A stretch of 64,000 bases of DNA from Streptomyces sp. NBC_01268 (GCF_036240795.1 NZ_CP108454.1:1550001-1614000); one strand, 5' to 3'; positions 18,400 to 27,472 are shown, counted from the first letter of the stretch. The notes: generated by a model not told the origin, from the sequence alone. Made by a program: numbers and translations.

Positions 18400-19800
18400 A
18401 TGAGCCTCGGCGTGCGCTGGAAACTGCACGGCGACGGGAGGACACCCGCTCCGGGGGCCGTCGTCCGGCCGGACGAGCGCCTGTCCTGGCCCCGTACCGT
18501 CGGGCTCGGTGCCCAGCACGTGGTCGCGATGTTCGGCGCCTCGTTCGTCGCCCCGGTGCTCATGGGCCTGGACCCGAACCTGGCGATCATGATGTCCGGC
18601 GTCGCGACCGTGATCTTCCTGCTCGCGACCCGGGGCACGGTCCCCTCGTACCTGGGCTGCTCGCTCTCGTTCGTGGGCGTCGCCGCCGCGATCCGGGCCT
18701 CCGGCGGCACCAGCGCCACCGTGACCGGTGCGGTGTTCGTGGTCGGCGGCGTGCTCTTCCTGGCCGGCCTCGCGGTGCGGAAGTTCGGCGCGCGGATCAT
18801 CCACGCGGCGATGCCGCCGGTGGTCACCGGCGCCGTGGTCATGCTGATCGGCTTCAACCTGGCCCCGGTCACGGCGTCCACGTACTGGCCGCAGGACCAG
18901 TGGACGGCCCTGCTGGTCATGCTGTTCACCGGGCTCGCCGTGGTCTGCCTGCGCGGCTTCTGGTCGCGGATCGCGATCTTCCTCGGCCTGATCTTCGGCT
19001 ACGCCATCTCCTGGGTCTTCGACCTGGTCTTCGGCAAGATCCACTCGGTGTCCCCGGGCGGTCAGGTCACCGATCACTGGCGGCTCGACCTGTCCGCCGT
19101 CTCCCAGGCCGACTGGATCGGCCTGCCCACCTTCCACGGCCCGAGCTTCGAGTGGTCGGCGATCCTGGTGGCGCTGCCGGTGGTGATCGCGCTGATCGCG
19201 GAGAACGCCGGGCACGTGAAGGCCGTCGGCGAGATGACCGGCGACTCCCTGGACGACAAGCTGGGCACCGCGATCGCCGCGGACGGCGCCGCGTCCATGC
19301 TGTCCACCGCCGTGGGCGGCCCGCCGAACACCACGTACTCCGAGAACATCGGCGTCATGGCCGCCACCCGCGTCTACTCCACCGCCGCCTACTGGGCCGC
19401 GGCCGGCTTCGCGCTGCTCTTCGGCCTCTGCCCGAAGTTCGGCGCGGTCGTGGCCGCCATCCCCGGCGGTGTGCTCGGCGGCATCACCGTGATCCTCTAC
19501 GGCATGATCGGCCTGCTCGGCGCCCAGATCTGGATCAACGCCAAGGTCGACCTGCGCAACCCGCTCAACCTGGTGCCCGCCGCGGCCGGCATCATCATCG
19601 GCGTCGGCGGGGTGAAGCTCACCTTCACCGACACCTTCGAGCTCGGCGGCATCGCCCTCGGCACGATCGTGGTCATCACCGGCTACCACGTGCTGCGCGC
19701 CTTCGCCCCGGCCCACCTCAAGCAGCAGGAGCCGCTGCTGGACTCGGGCACCAGCTCGTACGAGGGCACGGCGGACGAGGAGAAGACCGCCAAGCCGTAG
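18400..19800 (+). CDS. uraA: NCS2-family uracil permease
   Basis: 466 residues, about 14 membrane segments. The NCS2 signature is clear: ENAGHVKAVGEMTG in TM8 and GGPPNTTYSENIGVMA in TM10, the combination found in uracil permeases (UraA/PyrP) rather than xanthine carriers. It imports uracil with protons for salvage. It stands alone here, about 37 kb from the pyr operon. The symbol follows the E. coli orthologue. Confidence 0.9.
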   Translation: MSLGVRWKLHGDGRTPAPGAVVRPDERLSWPRTVGLGAQHVVAMFGASFVAPVLMGLDPNLAIMMSGVATVIFLLATRGTVPSYLGCSLSFVGVAAAIRASGGTSATVTGAVFVVGGVLFLAGLAVRKFGARIIHAAMPPVVTGAVVMLIGFNLAPVTASTYWPQDQWTALLVMLFTGLAVVCLRGFWSRIAIFLGLIFGYAISWVFDLVFGKIHSVSPGGQVTDHWRLDLSAVSQADWIGLPTFHGPSFEWSAILVALPVVIALIAENAGHVKAVGEMTGDSLDDKLGTAIAADGAASMLSTAVGGPPNTTYSENIGVMAATRVYSTAAYWAAAGFALLFGLCPKFGAVVAAIPGGVLGGITVILYGMIGLLGAQIWINAKVDLRNPLNLVPAAAGIIIGVGGVKLTFTDTFELGGIALGTIVVITGYHVLRAFAPAHLKQQEPLLDSGTSSYEGTADEEKTAKP

Positions 19801-19873
19801 GCGATTCGCCCGTTCTGGGGAAGCCGGGCGGCGGAACCCCTCCGTCCGGCTCCGTGACTGCCACGCTGCAACC

Positions 19874-20575
19874 ATGGCGCAGACGCAGCACTTCCCCGTC
19901 GGGCCCTTCACCGCCGTCGACCCCGTGGTGGACCGGATGCGGGCCTTCCGCTCGGCCTGGCACCCGGCCGACGGGGTCGCGGTGTTCAACCGGGTCTATC
20001 TGACCGTCACCGAGGAGATCGGCCACGCCATCGAGGCGGGCACCTTCGCCGACCGGCGGGCCGCCGCCACCCTGGACGTGCGCTTCGCCCAGCGCTACCT
20101 CGCCGTCGTCGAGGCCGTCGGCACCGGCGCCCCGGCCCCCGCCTGCTGGCGCCCGCTCTTCCACTACCGCCGGCATCCCGGCGTACGGCCGCTGCAGTTC
20201 GCGCTCGCCGGGATCAACGCGCACATCGGGCACGACCTGGCCCTCGCCGTGGTCGACACCTGCCGGACGCTGGAGTGCTCGCCGGCGGAGCTGGAGGACG
20301 ACTTCGACCGGGTCGGCGACATCCTCGTCCTCCTGGAGGAGCGCATCCGGGAGGAACTGATGCCGGGCCCGGACCTCCTGGAGGTCGCGGACCCGCTGAC
20401 GCATCTGCTCGGCTGCTGGAGCCTGGACCGGGCCCGCGACGGGGCCTGGCTCGCCGCCCGCTCGCTGTGGCAGCTGCGGCGGCTGCCCGACCTGGCCGAG
20501 GAGTTCACCGAACGCCTCGACCGGTCGGTGGGCCTGGTGGGGCGGATGCTGCTCACCCCGCTGGCCCGCCCCTAG
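19874..20575 (+). CDS. DUF5995 family protein
   Basis: 233 residues, mainly helical and soluble, with no signal peptide. The segments FNRVYLTVTEEIGHAIEAG, LFHYRRHP and FALAGINAHIGHDLALAVV (two conserved His) match the actinobacterial DUF5995 family, whose function is unknown. The conserved His/Asp residues could bind metal, but this is speculation. The stop codon lies inside the left arm of the long palindrome that follows. Confidence 0.75.
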   Translation: MAQTQHFPVGPFTAVDPVVDRMRAFRSAWHPADGVAVFNRVYLTVTEEIGHAIEAGTFADRRAAATLDVRFAQRYLAVVEAVGTGAPAPACWRPLFHYRRHPGVRPLQFALAGINAHIGHDLALAVVDTCRTLECSPAELEDDFDRVGDILVLLEERIREELMPGPDLLEVADPLTHLLGCWSLDRARDGAWLAARSLWQLRRLPDLAEEFTERLDRSVGLVGRMLLTPLARP

Positions 20576-20634
20576 GGCCTGTCGTCAAACTCCCGTCGTC
20601 GCGGGGCAGGCGGGAGTTTGACGACAGGCCCTAG
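20572..20634. repeat. 24-bp perfect palindrome (terminator or mobile repeat unit)
   Basis: The arm 20572-20595 (starting ctagggcctgtcgtcaaact) is repeated exactly as reverse complement at 20611-20634, with a 15-nt loop. It lies between the stops of convergent genes and includes the DUF5995 stop. It would act as a bidirectional terminator. Its length, perfection and AT-containing core are unusual and also fit a dispersed palindromic element. Confidence 0.8.
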
Positions 20635-20648
20635 ACCGGGCCGGGGGA

Positions 20649-22361
20649 TCAGTCCTCCGGGAGCTCGACCGGGGCGATCTCGTCGTACACGTCGCCCGGG
20701 CCCGGGTTGGTGGCGTCCGTCGCGCCGCCGAAGTGGTGCATCACGCCCCAGACCGCGTTGAGCGCCGTCTGCACCGCGCCCTCGGCCCAGCCGGCCGTCC
20801 AGGAGATGTCGTCGCCGGCGAGGAAGATGCCGCGCTTGTCCTGGGGCAGGCGGTCCTGCATGAAGTGGGTGAACAGGCGCCGCTGGTAGCGGTAGTGACC
20901 CGGCAGGTTGGCCTTGAACGCGCCCATGAAGTAGGGCTCGTTCTCCCAGGAGACGGTGACCGGGTTGCCGATGATGTGCTTGCGGATGTCGACGTTCGGG
21001 TAGATCTCGCCGAGCGACTTCAGCATGACCTCCATGCGCTCGTTCGCGGACAGCGGCAGCCACTTCAGGCTGTCGTCGCACCACGTGTACGAGAGGCAGA
21101 TGGTGGCCGGCTTGTCCGGGCCGTCGTCCAGGAGGTAGGTGCCGCGGGTCATCCGGTCGGTCAGCGTCATCGACATGACGTCGCGACCCGTCGGGTTCCC
21201 CTCGCCGTCGACGGCCTTGTCCAGCCAGAACGGCCGGTCCACGGGGACGAAGAGCTTCGAGGACTCCATGTAGTGGGTCCGCTCCATCGCCGTCCAGTGG
21301 TCGATCGGGAAGAGCGAGTCGTCGCACGCGATCTTGGACAGCAGCATCCAGGACTGGGCGGTGAAGATCGCCGCCTGGTACGTGCGGATGTCGCCGGACG
21401 CGTCGGTGACGGTGATCCGGTTGCCGGCCGCGCGGGTCAGACGGGTCACGGCCGGGCGCGGAGTGCCCTCGTGCAGGGAGCTCAGCGAGGTGCCCTGGGC
21501 CCAGTGGACGATCTTCCCCGGCTCGCGCTCCCACAGGCGCAGCGGCAGCTGCTGGGAGCCGCCGACGATGCCGCGGTGGTGGTCGTCGGCCTCGGTGTAG
21601 ACGACCCGGAGGATCTCCAGGATGGAGTTCGGGAAGTCGGTGTCCCAGCCGCCGGTGCCGAACCCGACCTGACCGAAGATCTCGCGCTTGCGGAAGGACT
21701 GGAAGGCCTCGGACTTGCAGAGGAAGCCGTAGAAGGTCTCGTCGTCCAGCTTCGCGACCAGCTTGGCCCAGATCTCGCGGATGCGCGGGACGTCGCGCTC
21801 GCGCATCGCCTGGTTCATGTCCGAGAAGTCGGCGCCCTCGTCGAGGCAGGCGTTCCAGGCCTCGGCGACGTCGCGGTAGATCTGCGGCAGGTCGTCGATG
21901 GTCTCGGCGTAGTGGGTCTCGCCCTTGAGGTCGACGACGGTCGACGGAGTGGCCTCGGCCAGCGGGTTCGGGAACGGCGTGGTCTCCAGGCCGACCAGGT
22001 CGATGTAGTGCTGGAGCGCGGTCGAGGAGGGCGGGAAGCGCATCGCGCCCATCTCGGCCGTCAGACCCTCGGTCTCCGGGCCCTCGAAGCCGACGGTGCG
22101 CAGCCGGCCGCCGATCTGGTCCGCCTCGTAGACGACGGGCTTGAGGCCCATCTTCATCAGCTCGTACGCCGCGATGATGCCGGACAGGCCGCCACCGATG
22201 ACGGCGACCTCGGTGCCGTGCTCGGTCGCGGGTATCTGGCCGAGGCCGGCCGGGTGGGCCAGGAAGTCGTCGTAGGCGTACGGGAAGTCCGGACCGAACA
22301 TGGTGATCGGCGGCTGCTGCTCGTCGGCGTGCTCGACGGCGTTGGGCACGGTGGACGTCAT
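20649..22361 (-). CDS. Flavin-dependent amine/amino-acid oxidase (monooxygenase-like)
   Basis: 570 residues. The FAD-binding Rossmann motif VAVIGGGLSGIIAAYELM is at 52-69, followed by YEADQIGGRLRT, and a second FAD contact IFLAGDDISWTAGWAEGAVQ lies near the C-terminus. This places it in the flavin monoamine oxidase family with L-amino-acid oxidases and tryptophan or arginine 2-monooxygenases. The gene directly upstream encodes a nitrilase-type amidase, which would hydrolyse the amide made by a 2-monooxygenase; this supports a monooxygenase but does not identify the amino acid. Confidence 0.82.
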   Translation of the reverse strand: MTSTVPNAVEHADEQQPPITMFGPDFPYAYDDFLAHPAGLGQIPATEHGTEVAVIGGGLSGIIAAYELMKMGLKPVVYEADQIGGRLRTVGFEGPETEGLTAEMGAMRFPPSSTALQHYIDLVGLETTPFPNPLAEATPSTVVDLKGETHYAETIDDLPQIYRDVAEAWNACLDEGADFSDMNQAMRERDVPRIREIWAKLVAKLDDETFYGFLCKSEAFQSFRKREIFGQVGFGTGGWDTDFPNSILEILRVVYTEADDHHRGIVGGSQQLPLRLWEREPGKIVHWAQGTSLSSLHEGTPRPAVTRLTRAAGNRITVTDASGDIRTYQAAIFTAQSWMLLSKIACDDSLFPIDHWTAMERTHYMESSKLFVPVDRPFWLDKAVDGEGNPTGRDVMSMTLTDRMTRGTYLLDDGPDKPATICLSYTWCDDSLKWLPLSANERMEVMLKSLGEIYPNVDIRKHIIGNPVTVSWENEPYFMGAFKANLPGHYRYQRRLFTHFMQDRLPQDKRGIFLAGDDISWTAGWAEGAVQTALNAVWGVMHHFGGATDATNPGPGDVYDEIAPVELPED

Positions 22362-22417
22362 GGGGTACGGACTCCTTGCACGAAAGAATGAAGCGGGGGA
22401 GGACGGGCGGGGGCGGC

Positions 22418-23236
22418 TCAGGCCCGGTCGTGGACCAGGGGGCCGTAGAGGCCCGGGCGCCGGTCGCGGAGGTAGGGGTTCTCCGCGCGGGAGGCCGCGA
22501 GGAAGTCGCTGTCGACGTCGCCCATGACGAGGTCCTCGCCCCGTCCGGCGCGGACCCGGGCGGTGCCGTCGGGGGCCGCGAGCGTGGACAGGCCGACGAA
22601 CTCGAAGTCGCCCTCGGGGCCGGTCCGGTTGGCGTACGCGATGTACATCTGGTTCTCGAAGGCGCGCACGGGGACGACGGACTCGGGGACGACCTCGGCC
22701 GGGTGCATGAGCGCGGTCGGCACGAGGAGGAGGTCGGTGCCGGCGAGCGCCTGCGCCCGTACGTTCTCGGGGAACTCGACGTCGTAGCAGATCATCAGAC
22801 CGACGGTGAGGCCGGCGAGCTCCGCCTGGACGACGGCGCGGTCGCCGGGGGTGAACCACTTCAGCTCGAAGTCGCCGAAGAGATGGGTCTTCCGGTAGTG
22901 CGCGAGCACGGCGCCGTCGGCGCCGAAGAGCTGCGCGGAGTTGTGGAGCACCCCGTGCGCCCCGGTGTCCCGCTCCGGGTAGCCGTAGCCGACGGCCAGG
23001 CCGTGGCGGACGGCGATCTCGGCGACGGCCTGAGCGGAGGGACCGTCGGCGGGCTCGGCGAGGCGGGCGATGTCGGCGCCGATCGCGTAGCCGGTGAGGT
23101 AGAGCTCGGGGGTGAGGAGCAGCCCGGCCCCGGCCGCCGCGGCGCGGCCCGCGGCCTCGTCGAGGATCTTCAGATTGGCGGCCACGTCACCGAGCTGTCC
23201 GGAGCTCTGGAGCAGGGCGGTGCGCAGCGCGGGCAT
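22418..23236 (-). CDS. Carbon-nitrogen hydrolase (nitrilase superfamily amidase)
   Basis: 272 residues with the complete catalytic triad: E44 (TPELYLTGY), K116 (YRKTHLFG) and C150 (MICYDVEFPE). The branch looks like aliphatic amidases or N-carbamoylases rather than true nitrilases. It is first in an operon with the flavin amine oxidase 56 bp downstream; together they could convert an amino acid through its amide to a carboxylic acid. The region upstream carries TTGCG repeats shared with the permease-Lrp operon. Confidence 0.87.
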   Translation of the reverse strand: MPALRTALLQSSGQLGDVAANLKILDEAAGRAAAAGAGLLLTPELYLTGYAIGADIARLAEPADGPSAQAVAEIAVRHGLAVGYGYPERDTGAHGVLHNSAQLFGADGAVLAHYRKTHLFGDFELKWFTPGDRAVVQAELAGLTVGLMICYDVEFPENVRAQALAGTDLLLVPTALMHPAEVVPESVVPVRAFENQMYIAYANRTGPEGDFEFVGLSTLAAPDGTARVRAGRGEDLVMGDVDSDFLAASRAENPYLRDRRPGLYGPLVHDRA

Positions 23237-23332
23237 CGGCGATCCTCGGGGGGCAGAAGGTGAGGGAGTGATTCAAAGGGAAGACGTCAAAAACGGTACG
23301 GTTTCGGGCTCTGCCGGGACAAGGCGAGACCG

Positions 23333-23391
23333 TTGCGGACCGACCGTCGAACCGTTGCGCGATCGTCGTCCTCGACGGTGATTCGTTGCGC
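23333..23391. promoter_or_regulatory. TTGCG repeat cluster upstream of nitrilase-oxidase operon
   Basis: TTGCG occurs at 23333, 23355 and 23386, each preceded by CG, giving spacings of 22 and 31 bp (about two and three helical turns). The same motif with spacings of 21 and 30 bp occurs upstream of the APC permease-Lrp operon. Suggested Lrp/AsnC-family binding region. Confidence 0.45.
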
Positions 23392-23527
23392 GCGGCCGCG
23401 ACCCGGGTCGTAGGGCTCCCCCGCCGCACGGCGGAGACACGGACCGTTCCCGGGCCCGACGCCCTGGCGCGGCCTGCGCGGAAGAGTGGTGGTCGTCCGG
23501 TTGACCTGCCGAAAGGACCGAAACGAC

Positions 23528-24073
23528 ATGAATCGCCGCACGAAGATCGCCGCCGTGGCCGCCGCCCTGCTGATCACCGCCGGAGCGGCCGGCTCCGCCA
23601 CCGCCTCGGGCGACGGGAAGGGGGGCGGCCGGGAGGCCGCCGCGCTGACCGGCACCGCGAAGCTCTACCGGCCCGCCGGGGACGACATCACCTTCAGCTT
23701 CGACGCGCATCTGCCGGCGAAGGACCGCAACGATCCGCTGGCCGCCACCGGCACCTTCCGCTACAGCCACTTCAAGGGGGACTGGGGCGGCACCGCCGAG
23801 GTGAAGGTGGACTGCCTCGCGACGGGGGGCAAGGTGGCCACGGTCACCGGCGTGGTCACCGAGACCGACGTGCCCGGTCTGCTGCACAAGCGGGTCGGCG
23901 TGTCGGTGTACGACAACGGCGGGCACGACCGGCTGGGCTACAGCTGGATGGCGTCCGACCCGACGAAGGACGAGGTCCCGCCCTGCAACAGCGTCGCCCC
24001 GTTCGAGCGGGTCAAGGCCGGCACCGGCGACTTCACGGTGCTGCCCTGGCAGTTCGAGTACCCGGCCGAGTAG
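23528..24073 (+). CDS. Secreted protein of unknown function
   Basis: 181 residues. A signal peptide (MNRRTKIAAVAAALLITAGA, cleavage near residue 26) precedes a beta-rich domain with two cysteines (in VDCLATGG and PPCNSVAP), which could form a disulphide. No family recognised. It reads against the flanking oxidase and regulator genes and appears to be a single-gene unit. The ATG at 23528 has gaaagga upstream. Confidence 0.65.
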   Translation: MNRRTKIAAVAAALLITAGAAGSATASGDGKGGGREAAALTGTAKLYRPAGDDITFSFDAHLPAKDRNDPLAATGTFRYSHFKGDWGGTAEVKVDCLATGGKVATVTGVVTETDVPGLLHKRVGVSVYDNGGHDRLGYSWMASDPTKDEVPPCNSVAPFERVKAGTGDFTVLPWQFEYPAE

Positions 24074-24161
24074 CCGCTGACCGCCCCACGGGGGTGGGCG
24101 GGCGAGGGGCGGCGCGGGAACCACGGCCCGCACCGTCCGGGCCCGTCCGGGCCCGTGAGGG

Positions 24162-24617
24162 CTACGCGGGCGAGCCGGAGGAGAAGCGCCGCAGCAGCGG
24201 CGAGAGCACCAGGACGGACTTGGTGCGCTCCACGAACGGCTCGCCGGCGATCCGCTCCAGGACCCGCTCGAAGTGACGCATGTCGGAGGCGAAGACCTGG
24301 ACGACGGCGTCCGCGTCACCGGTGACGGTCGACGCGGACACCACCTCGGGATACCGCTCGAGACCTCGCCGGATGTCCTCCGGCGAGGTGTTGTGGCGGC
24401 AGTAGATCTCGACGAACCCCTCCGTCTCCCAGCCCAGCGCCGCCGGGTCCACCCGTACGGTGAAGCCGGTGATGGCACCCTCGGCCCGGAGCCGGTCGAC
24501 CCGGCGCTTGACCGCGGGAGCGGAGAGACCGACCAGCGAGCCGATGTCGGCGTAGCTGCGGCGGGCGTCTTCCGCGAGGGCGTGGACGATGCGTTCGTCG
24601 AGGTCGTTGAGTCGCAC
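24162..24617 (-). CDS. Lrp/AsnC-family transcriptional regulator
   Basis: 151 residues. An N-terminal HTH (LNDLDERIVHALAEDARRSY, GLSAPAVKRRVDRL) is followed by the RAM/AsnC ligand-binding domain (about 65-145). It is cotranscribed with the amino-acid permease upstream (10-bp gap), so it probably senses the amino acid imported by that permease and controls the neighbouring oxidase and amidase genes. Autoregulation is suggested by the repeats upstream of the permease. Confidence 0.9.
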   Translation of the reverse strand: MRLNDLDERIVHALAEDARRSYADIGSLVGLSAPAVKRRVDRLRAEGAITGFTVRVDPAALGWETEGFVEIYCRHNTSPEDIRRGLERYPEVVSASTVTGDADAVVQVFASDMRHFERVLERIAGEPFVERTKSVLVLSPLLRRFSSGSPA

Positions 24618-24627
24618 TACGGGTGGA

Positions 24628-26091
24628 TCACTTCTCTGCTGATGCCAGTCGGGAGCGGCGCATGCCGTACAGGAAGTAGAACACGAGTCCCGCGGCCATC
24701 CAGCAACCGAAGACCACCCAGGTGATCGCGTCGAGGCTGAACATGTTGTACGCGCAGAAGAGGAAGCCGAGCACCGGGAAGACCGGGCCGAACGCGACCT
24801 TGAAGGTGCGCGGCATGTCGGGGCGCGAGTAGCGGAGCACGATGACCGCGATGTTGACCAGGCCGAAGGCGAACAGGGTGCCGATGCTGGTCGCGTCGAC
24901 CAGCTTGCCCAGCGGGATCACCGAGGCGAGCGCGGCGCAGAACAGGGAGACGATCACCGTGTTCACGCGCGGGGTGCCGGTCTTGGCGCTGACCTTCCCG
25001 AAGACCTTCGGGACGAGGCCGTCGCGGGACATCGCGAACAGGACGCGGGTCTGGCCGTAGAGCACGGTCAGGACGACGCTGGCGATGGAGATGACCGCAC
25101 CGGCGGCGAGCATCGTGCCCCAGAAGGTCTGGCCCGTGACGTCGTTCATGATCGCGGCGAGGGTCGCCTCGGAGCCCTCGAAGTCCTTCCAGTGCCAGGC
25201 GCCGACGGCGACCGCCGCGACCAGCACGTACAGGACGGTCACGATGAGCAGCGAGAGCATGATCGCCCGCGGCAGGTCGCGCTTGGGGTTCTTGGCCTCC
25301 TCGCCGGCCGTGGAGGCGGCGTCGAAACCGATGTACGAGAAGAACAGGCTGGCGCTCGCGGCGCCGACGCCTGCCATGCCGAGCGGCATGAAGTCCTTGT
25401 AGTTGCCGGACTTGAAGCCGACGAAGCCGATGGCGCAGAAGAGCACGAGCGCGGCGATCTTCACCACGACCATGACCGTGTTGACCACGGCGGACTCACG
25501 GGCGCCGCCGAGCAGGAACACCATCGCCAGCAGGACGACGATCAGGCCGGGGAGGTTGATGACGCCGCCCTCGCCCGGGGCGGAAGACAGCACGTCGGGG
25601 AGGGTGACGCCGATGGTGCCGTCGAGCAGCTCGTTGAGGTACTCGCCCCAGCCGACCGCCACGGCGGCCACGGAGACGCCGTACTCCAGGACCAGGCACC
25701 AGCCGCAGACCCAGGCGACGAGTTCACCCATCGTTGCGTACGCGTACGAGTACGAGGAGCCGGCGACCGGTATGGAGCCGGCCAGCTCGGCGTACGAGAG
25801 GGCCGAGAAGAGCGCCGTGAGACCGGCGATCACGAAGGACAGGGTGACCGCGGGACCGGCCTTGGGCACCGCCGAACCGAGCACGACGAAGATGCCGGTG
25901 CCGAGCGTCGCACCGATGCTGATCATCGTCAGCTGCCACATGCCGAGCGTGCGGCGGAGACTGCCGCCTTCTCCCTGTCCACCCTCCGCGACCAGGTTCT
26001 CCACCGGCTTGCGGCGGGTCAGGGCGGAAAGCCCGGAGGCCTTGCGGGCGGTCGATTCCTCGACCGGGGGGGCTGCGCCATGGTCCAGCAC
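24628..26091 (-). CDS. APC-superfamily amino-acid permease
   Basis: 487 residues, about 12-13 hydrophobic segments. The cytosolic N-terminus (1-45) leads into MISIGATLGTGIFVVLGSAV, the substrate-binding helix of the cationic amino-acid transporter (CAT) branch, and FFSYIGFDAASTAGEEAKNP confirms it. Likely substrates are basic or other amino acids. It is the first gene of an operon with the Lrp regulator and forms a functional group with the oxidase/amidase pair. Confidence 0.88.
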   Translation of the reverse strand: MLDHGAAPPVEESTARKASGLSALTRRKPVENLVAEGGQGEGGSLRRTLGMWQLTMISIGATLGTGIFVVLGSAVPKAGPAVTLSFVIAGLTALFSALSYAELAGSIPVAGSSYSYAYATMGELVAWVCGWCLVLEYGVSVAAVAVGWGEYLNELLDGTIGVTLPDVLSSAPGEGGVINLPGLIVVLLAMVFLLGGARESAVVNTVMVVVKIAALVLFCAIGFVGFKSGNYKDFMPLGMAGVGAASASLFFSYIGFDAASTAGEEAKNPKRDLPRAIMLSLLIVTVLYVLVAAVAVGAWHWKDFEGSEATLAAIMNDVTGQTFWGTMLAAGAVISIASVVLTVLYGQTRVLFAMSRDGLVPKVFGKVSAKTGTPRVNTVIVSLFCAALASVIPLGKLVDATSIGTLFAFGLVNIAVIVLRYSRPDMPRTFKVAFGPVFPVLGFLFCAYNMFSLDAITWVVFGCWMAAGLVFYFLYGMRRSRLASAEK

Positions 26092-26425
26092 TGCGGGGGC
26101 TCCTTATCGCTGCCTGACGATGGGGCGGGGACCGCGGCGGTACGCGGGCATGACTGAACAGCCCACGGGGGAAGGGGGAACCGCCGAGCAGGCGGTCGCC
26201 GCCACTCCTGGTACGGGGCACGAGCCTAAGGGCTCGGGCTTCGCACTCGTAATGCAGGGTTGTTGCGCAGTGGCAGATGATCATTGCGCGCTTGCGGCAC
26301 AGACGGGGAAACATTGCGCTCCCCCGCATGAATCGACACATCAGGGGCATGGAGCGACCCGTGCGCGCACCTTGACTCCTCCGGACGGATGACCCACGCT
26401 GCACCCGCCTGAGACGGAGGTCCTC
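26092..26425. promoter_or_regulatory. Regulatory region of the permease-Lrp operon with TTGCG repeats
   Basis: This 334-bp gap between divergent genes contains TTGCG at 26263, 26284, 26292 and 26314. Between the first, second and last copies the spacing is 21 and 30 bp, as in the nitrilase promoter region. A small hairpin (cgagcc/ggctcg, 26221-26236) lies closer to the permease. No convincing -35/-10 pair was assigned. The SGNH hydrolase start at 26426 has acggagg just upstream. Confidence 0.45.
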
Positions 26426-27472
26426 GTGAGCTGGCTGGAGCCCGCCCCCTTCCTTCGCGGCACGGCCTGGCTGGACGGCGACCGGCCGGTCCGCGCCGAC
26501 CCCGCCGACCTGGAACGGCTGCCCTGGGACATCGCCGAGCGGGCCGCGCTGCCCATCGGGGTGCGGGTCGAGTTCACGGCCGCGCCGGGCACCCGGGCCG
26601 TGGAGCTGCGCTACCGGGCGACGGTCCCCCGGCCGGGGGACGCGCTGCGCGCGCTGCGGCACGGCTTCGCGCTGTGGCAGGGCCGGCGCTGTCTCGCCGA
26701 GGTCTTCGCGGAACCGGCGGAGGAGAGCTCGGTGCTGCTCGAACTCCCGCCCGGCGGAGGCGATTTCACGGTCCACCTGCCGGAGGACCAGGCGCCGGTC
26801 GTCGGCGGCCTGCGGGCGGTCGGCGGCGCCCTGTCCCCCGCGCCCCGGCGCCCCCGCTGGCTGGTCCACGGCGACTCCATCACCGAGGGCTGGTGGTCGA
26901 CCCGCCCCGCGCACTCCTGGCCCGCGACGGCGGGCCGGGCGCTCGGCCTGGACCCGGTCAACCTCGGCTTCGCGGGCGGCGCGCGCGGCGAACTCCCGCT
27001 CGCCGAACACCTCGCCCGGCTCCCCGGCGAGCTGATCACCCTCGCCTTCGGCACCAACTGCTGGGCCGCCGTGCCCTGTTCGGCCCCGCTGCTCTACGAG
27101 ACCACCCGCGCCTTCGTCGGCCTGGTCCGCCGCGGTCACCCCGGCACCCCGCTGCTGCTGCTCTCCCCCGTGCTGCGCCCGGCGGCCGAACGGACCGGCA
27201 ACGCCCTGGGCGCCACCCTCGCGGAGCTGCGGACGGCCATGGAGGAGGCCGTACGGGACCTCGTGACGGCCGGCGACACCCGGTTGGCCCTGCTGCCCGG
27301 CCGGCCGCTCCTGGGGCCGCAGGACCTCGCCGACGGGCTCCACCCCAACGACCGGGGCCACCGGCGGATCGCGGCGGCGGTGGCCCGGGAGCTGCGCGCG
27401 ACGGGCTTCGCGGCGCCGGGAACGCCGCGGGCCCCCGGGAGGGATCTCCCGGGGGCCCGCGGTCGGCTCTAG
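26426..27472 (+). CDS. SGNH/GDSL hydrolase (CE3-like two-domain esterase)
   Basis: 348 residues. The N-terminal beta-sandwich region (about 1-140) is followed by an SGNH domain with block I WLVHGDSITEGWW (catalytic Ser in GDS), block III FGTNCWA and block V DGLHPNDRGH (Asp/His). No signal peptide is visible, so it is probably cytoplasmic, and its substrate (an ester or acetylated sugar) is unknown. The GTG start has a good ribosome-binding site. Its last codons are made of a terminator stem. Confidence 0.85.
   Translation: MSWLEPAPFLRGTAWLDGDRPVRADPADLERLPWDIAERAALPIGVRVEFTAAPGTRAVELRYRATVPRPGDALRALRHGFALWQGRRCLAEVFAEPAEESSVLLELPPGGGDFTVHLPEDQAPVVGGLRAVGGALSPAPRRPRWLVHGDSITEGWWSTRPAHSWPATAGRALGLDPVNLGFAGGARGELPLAEHLARLPGELITLAFGTNCWAAVPCSAPLLYETTRAFVGLVRRGHPGTPLLLLSPVLRPAAERTGNALGATLAELRTAMEEAVRDLVTAGDTRLALLPGRPLLGPQDLADGLHPNDRGHRRIAAAVARELRATGFAAPGTPRAPGRDLPGARGRL
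27425..27462. terminator. 17-bp terminator stem inside the SGNH coding end
   Basis: A perfect 17-bp stem (27425-27441 with 27446-27462) and GGAT loop end 8 bp before the SGNH stop codon, and 26 bp from the stop of convergent guaB1. It probably serves both genes, although on the plus strand it lies within translated sequence. Confidence 0.75.
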
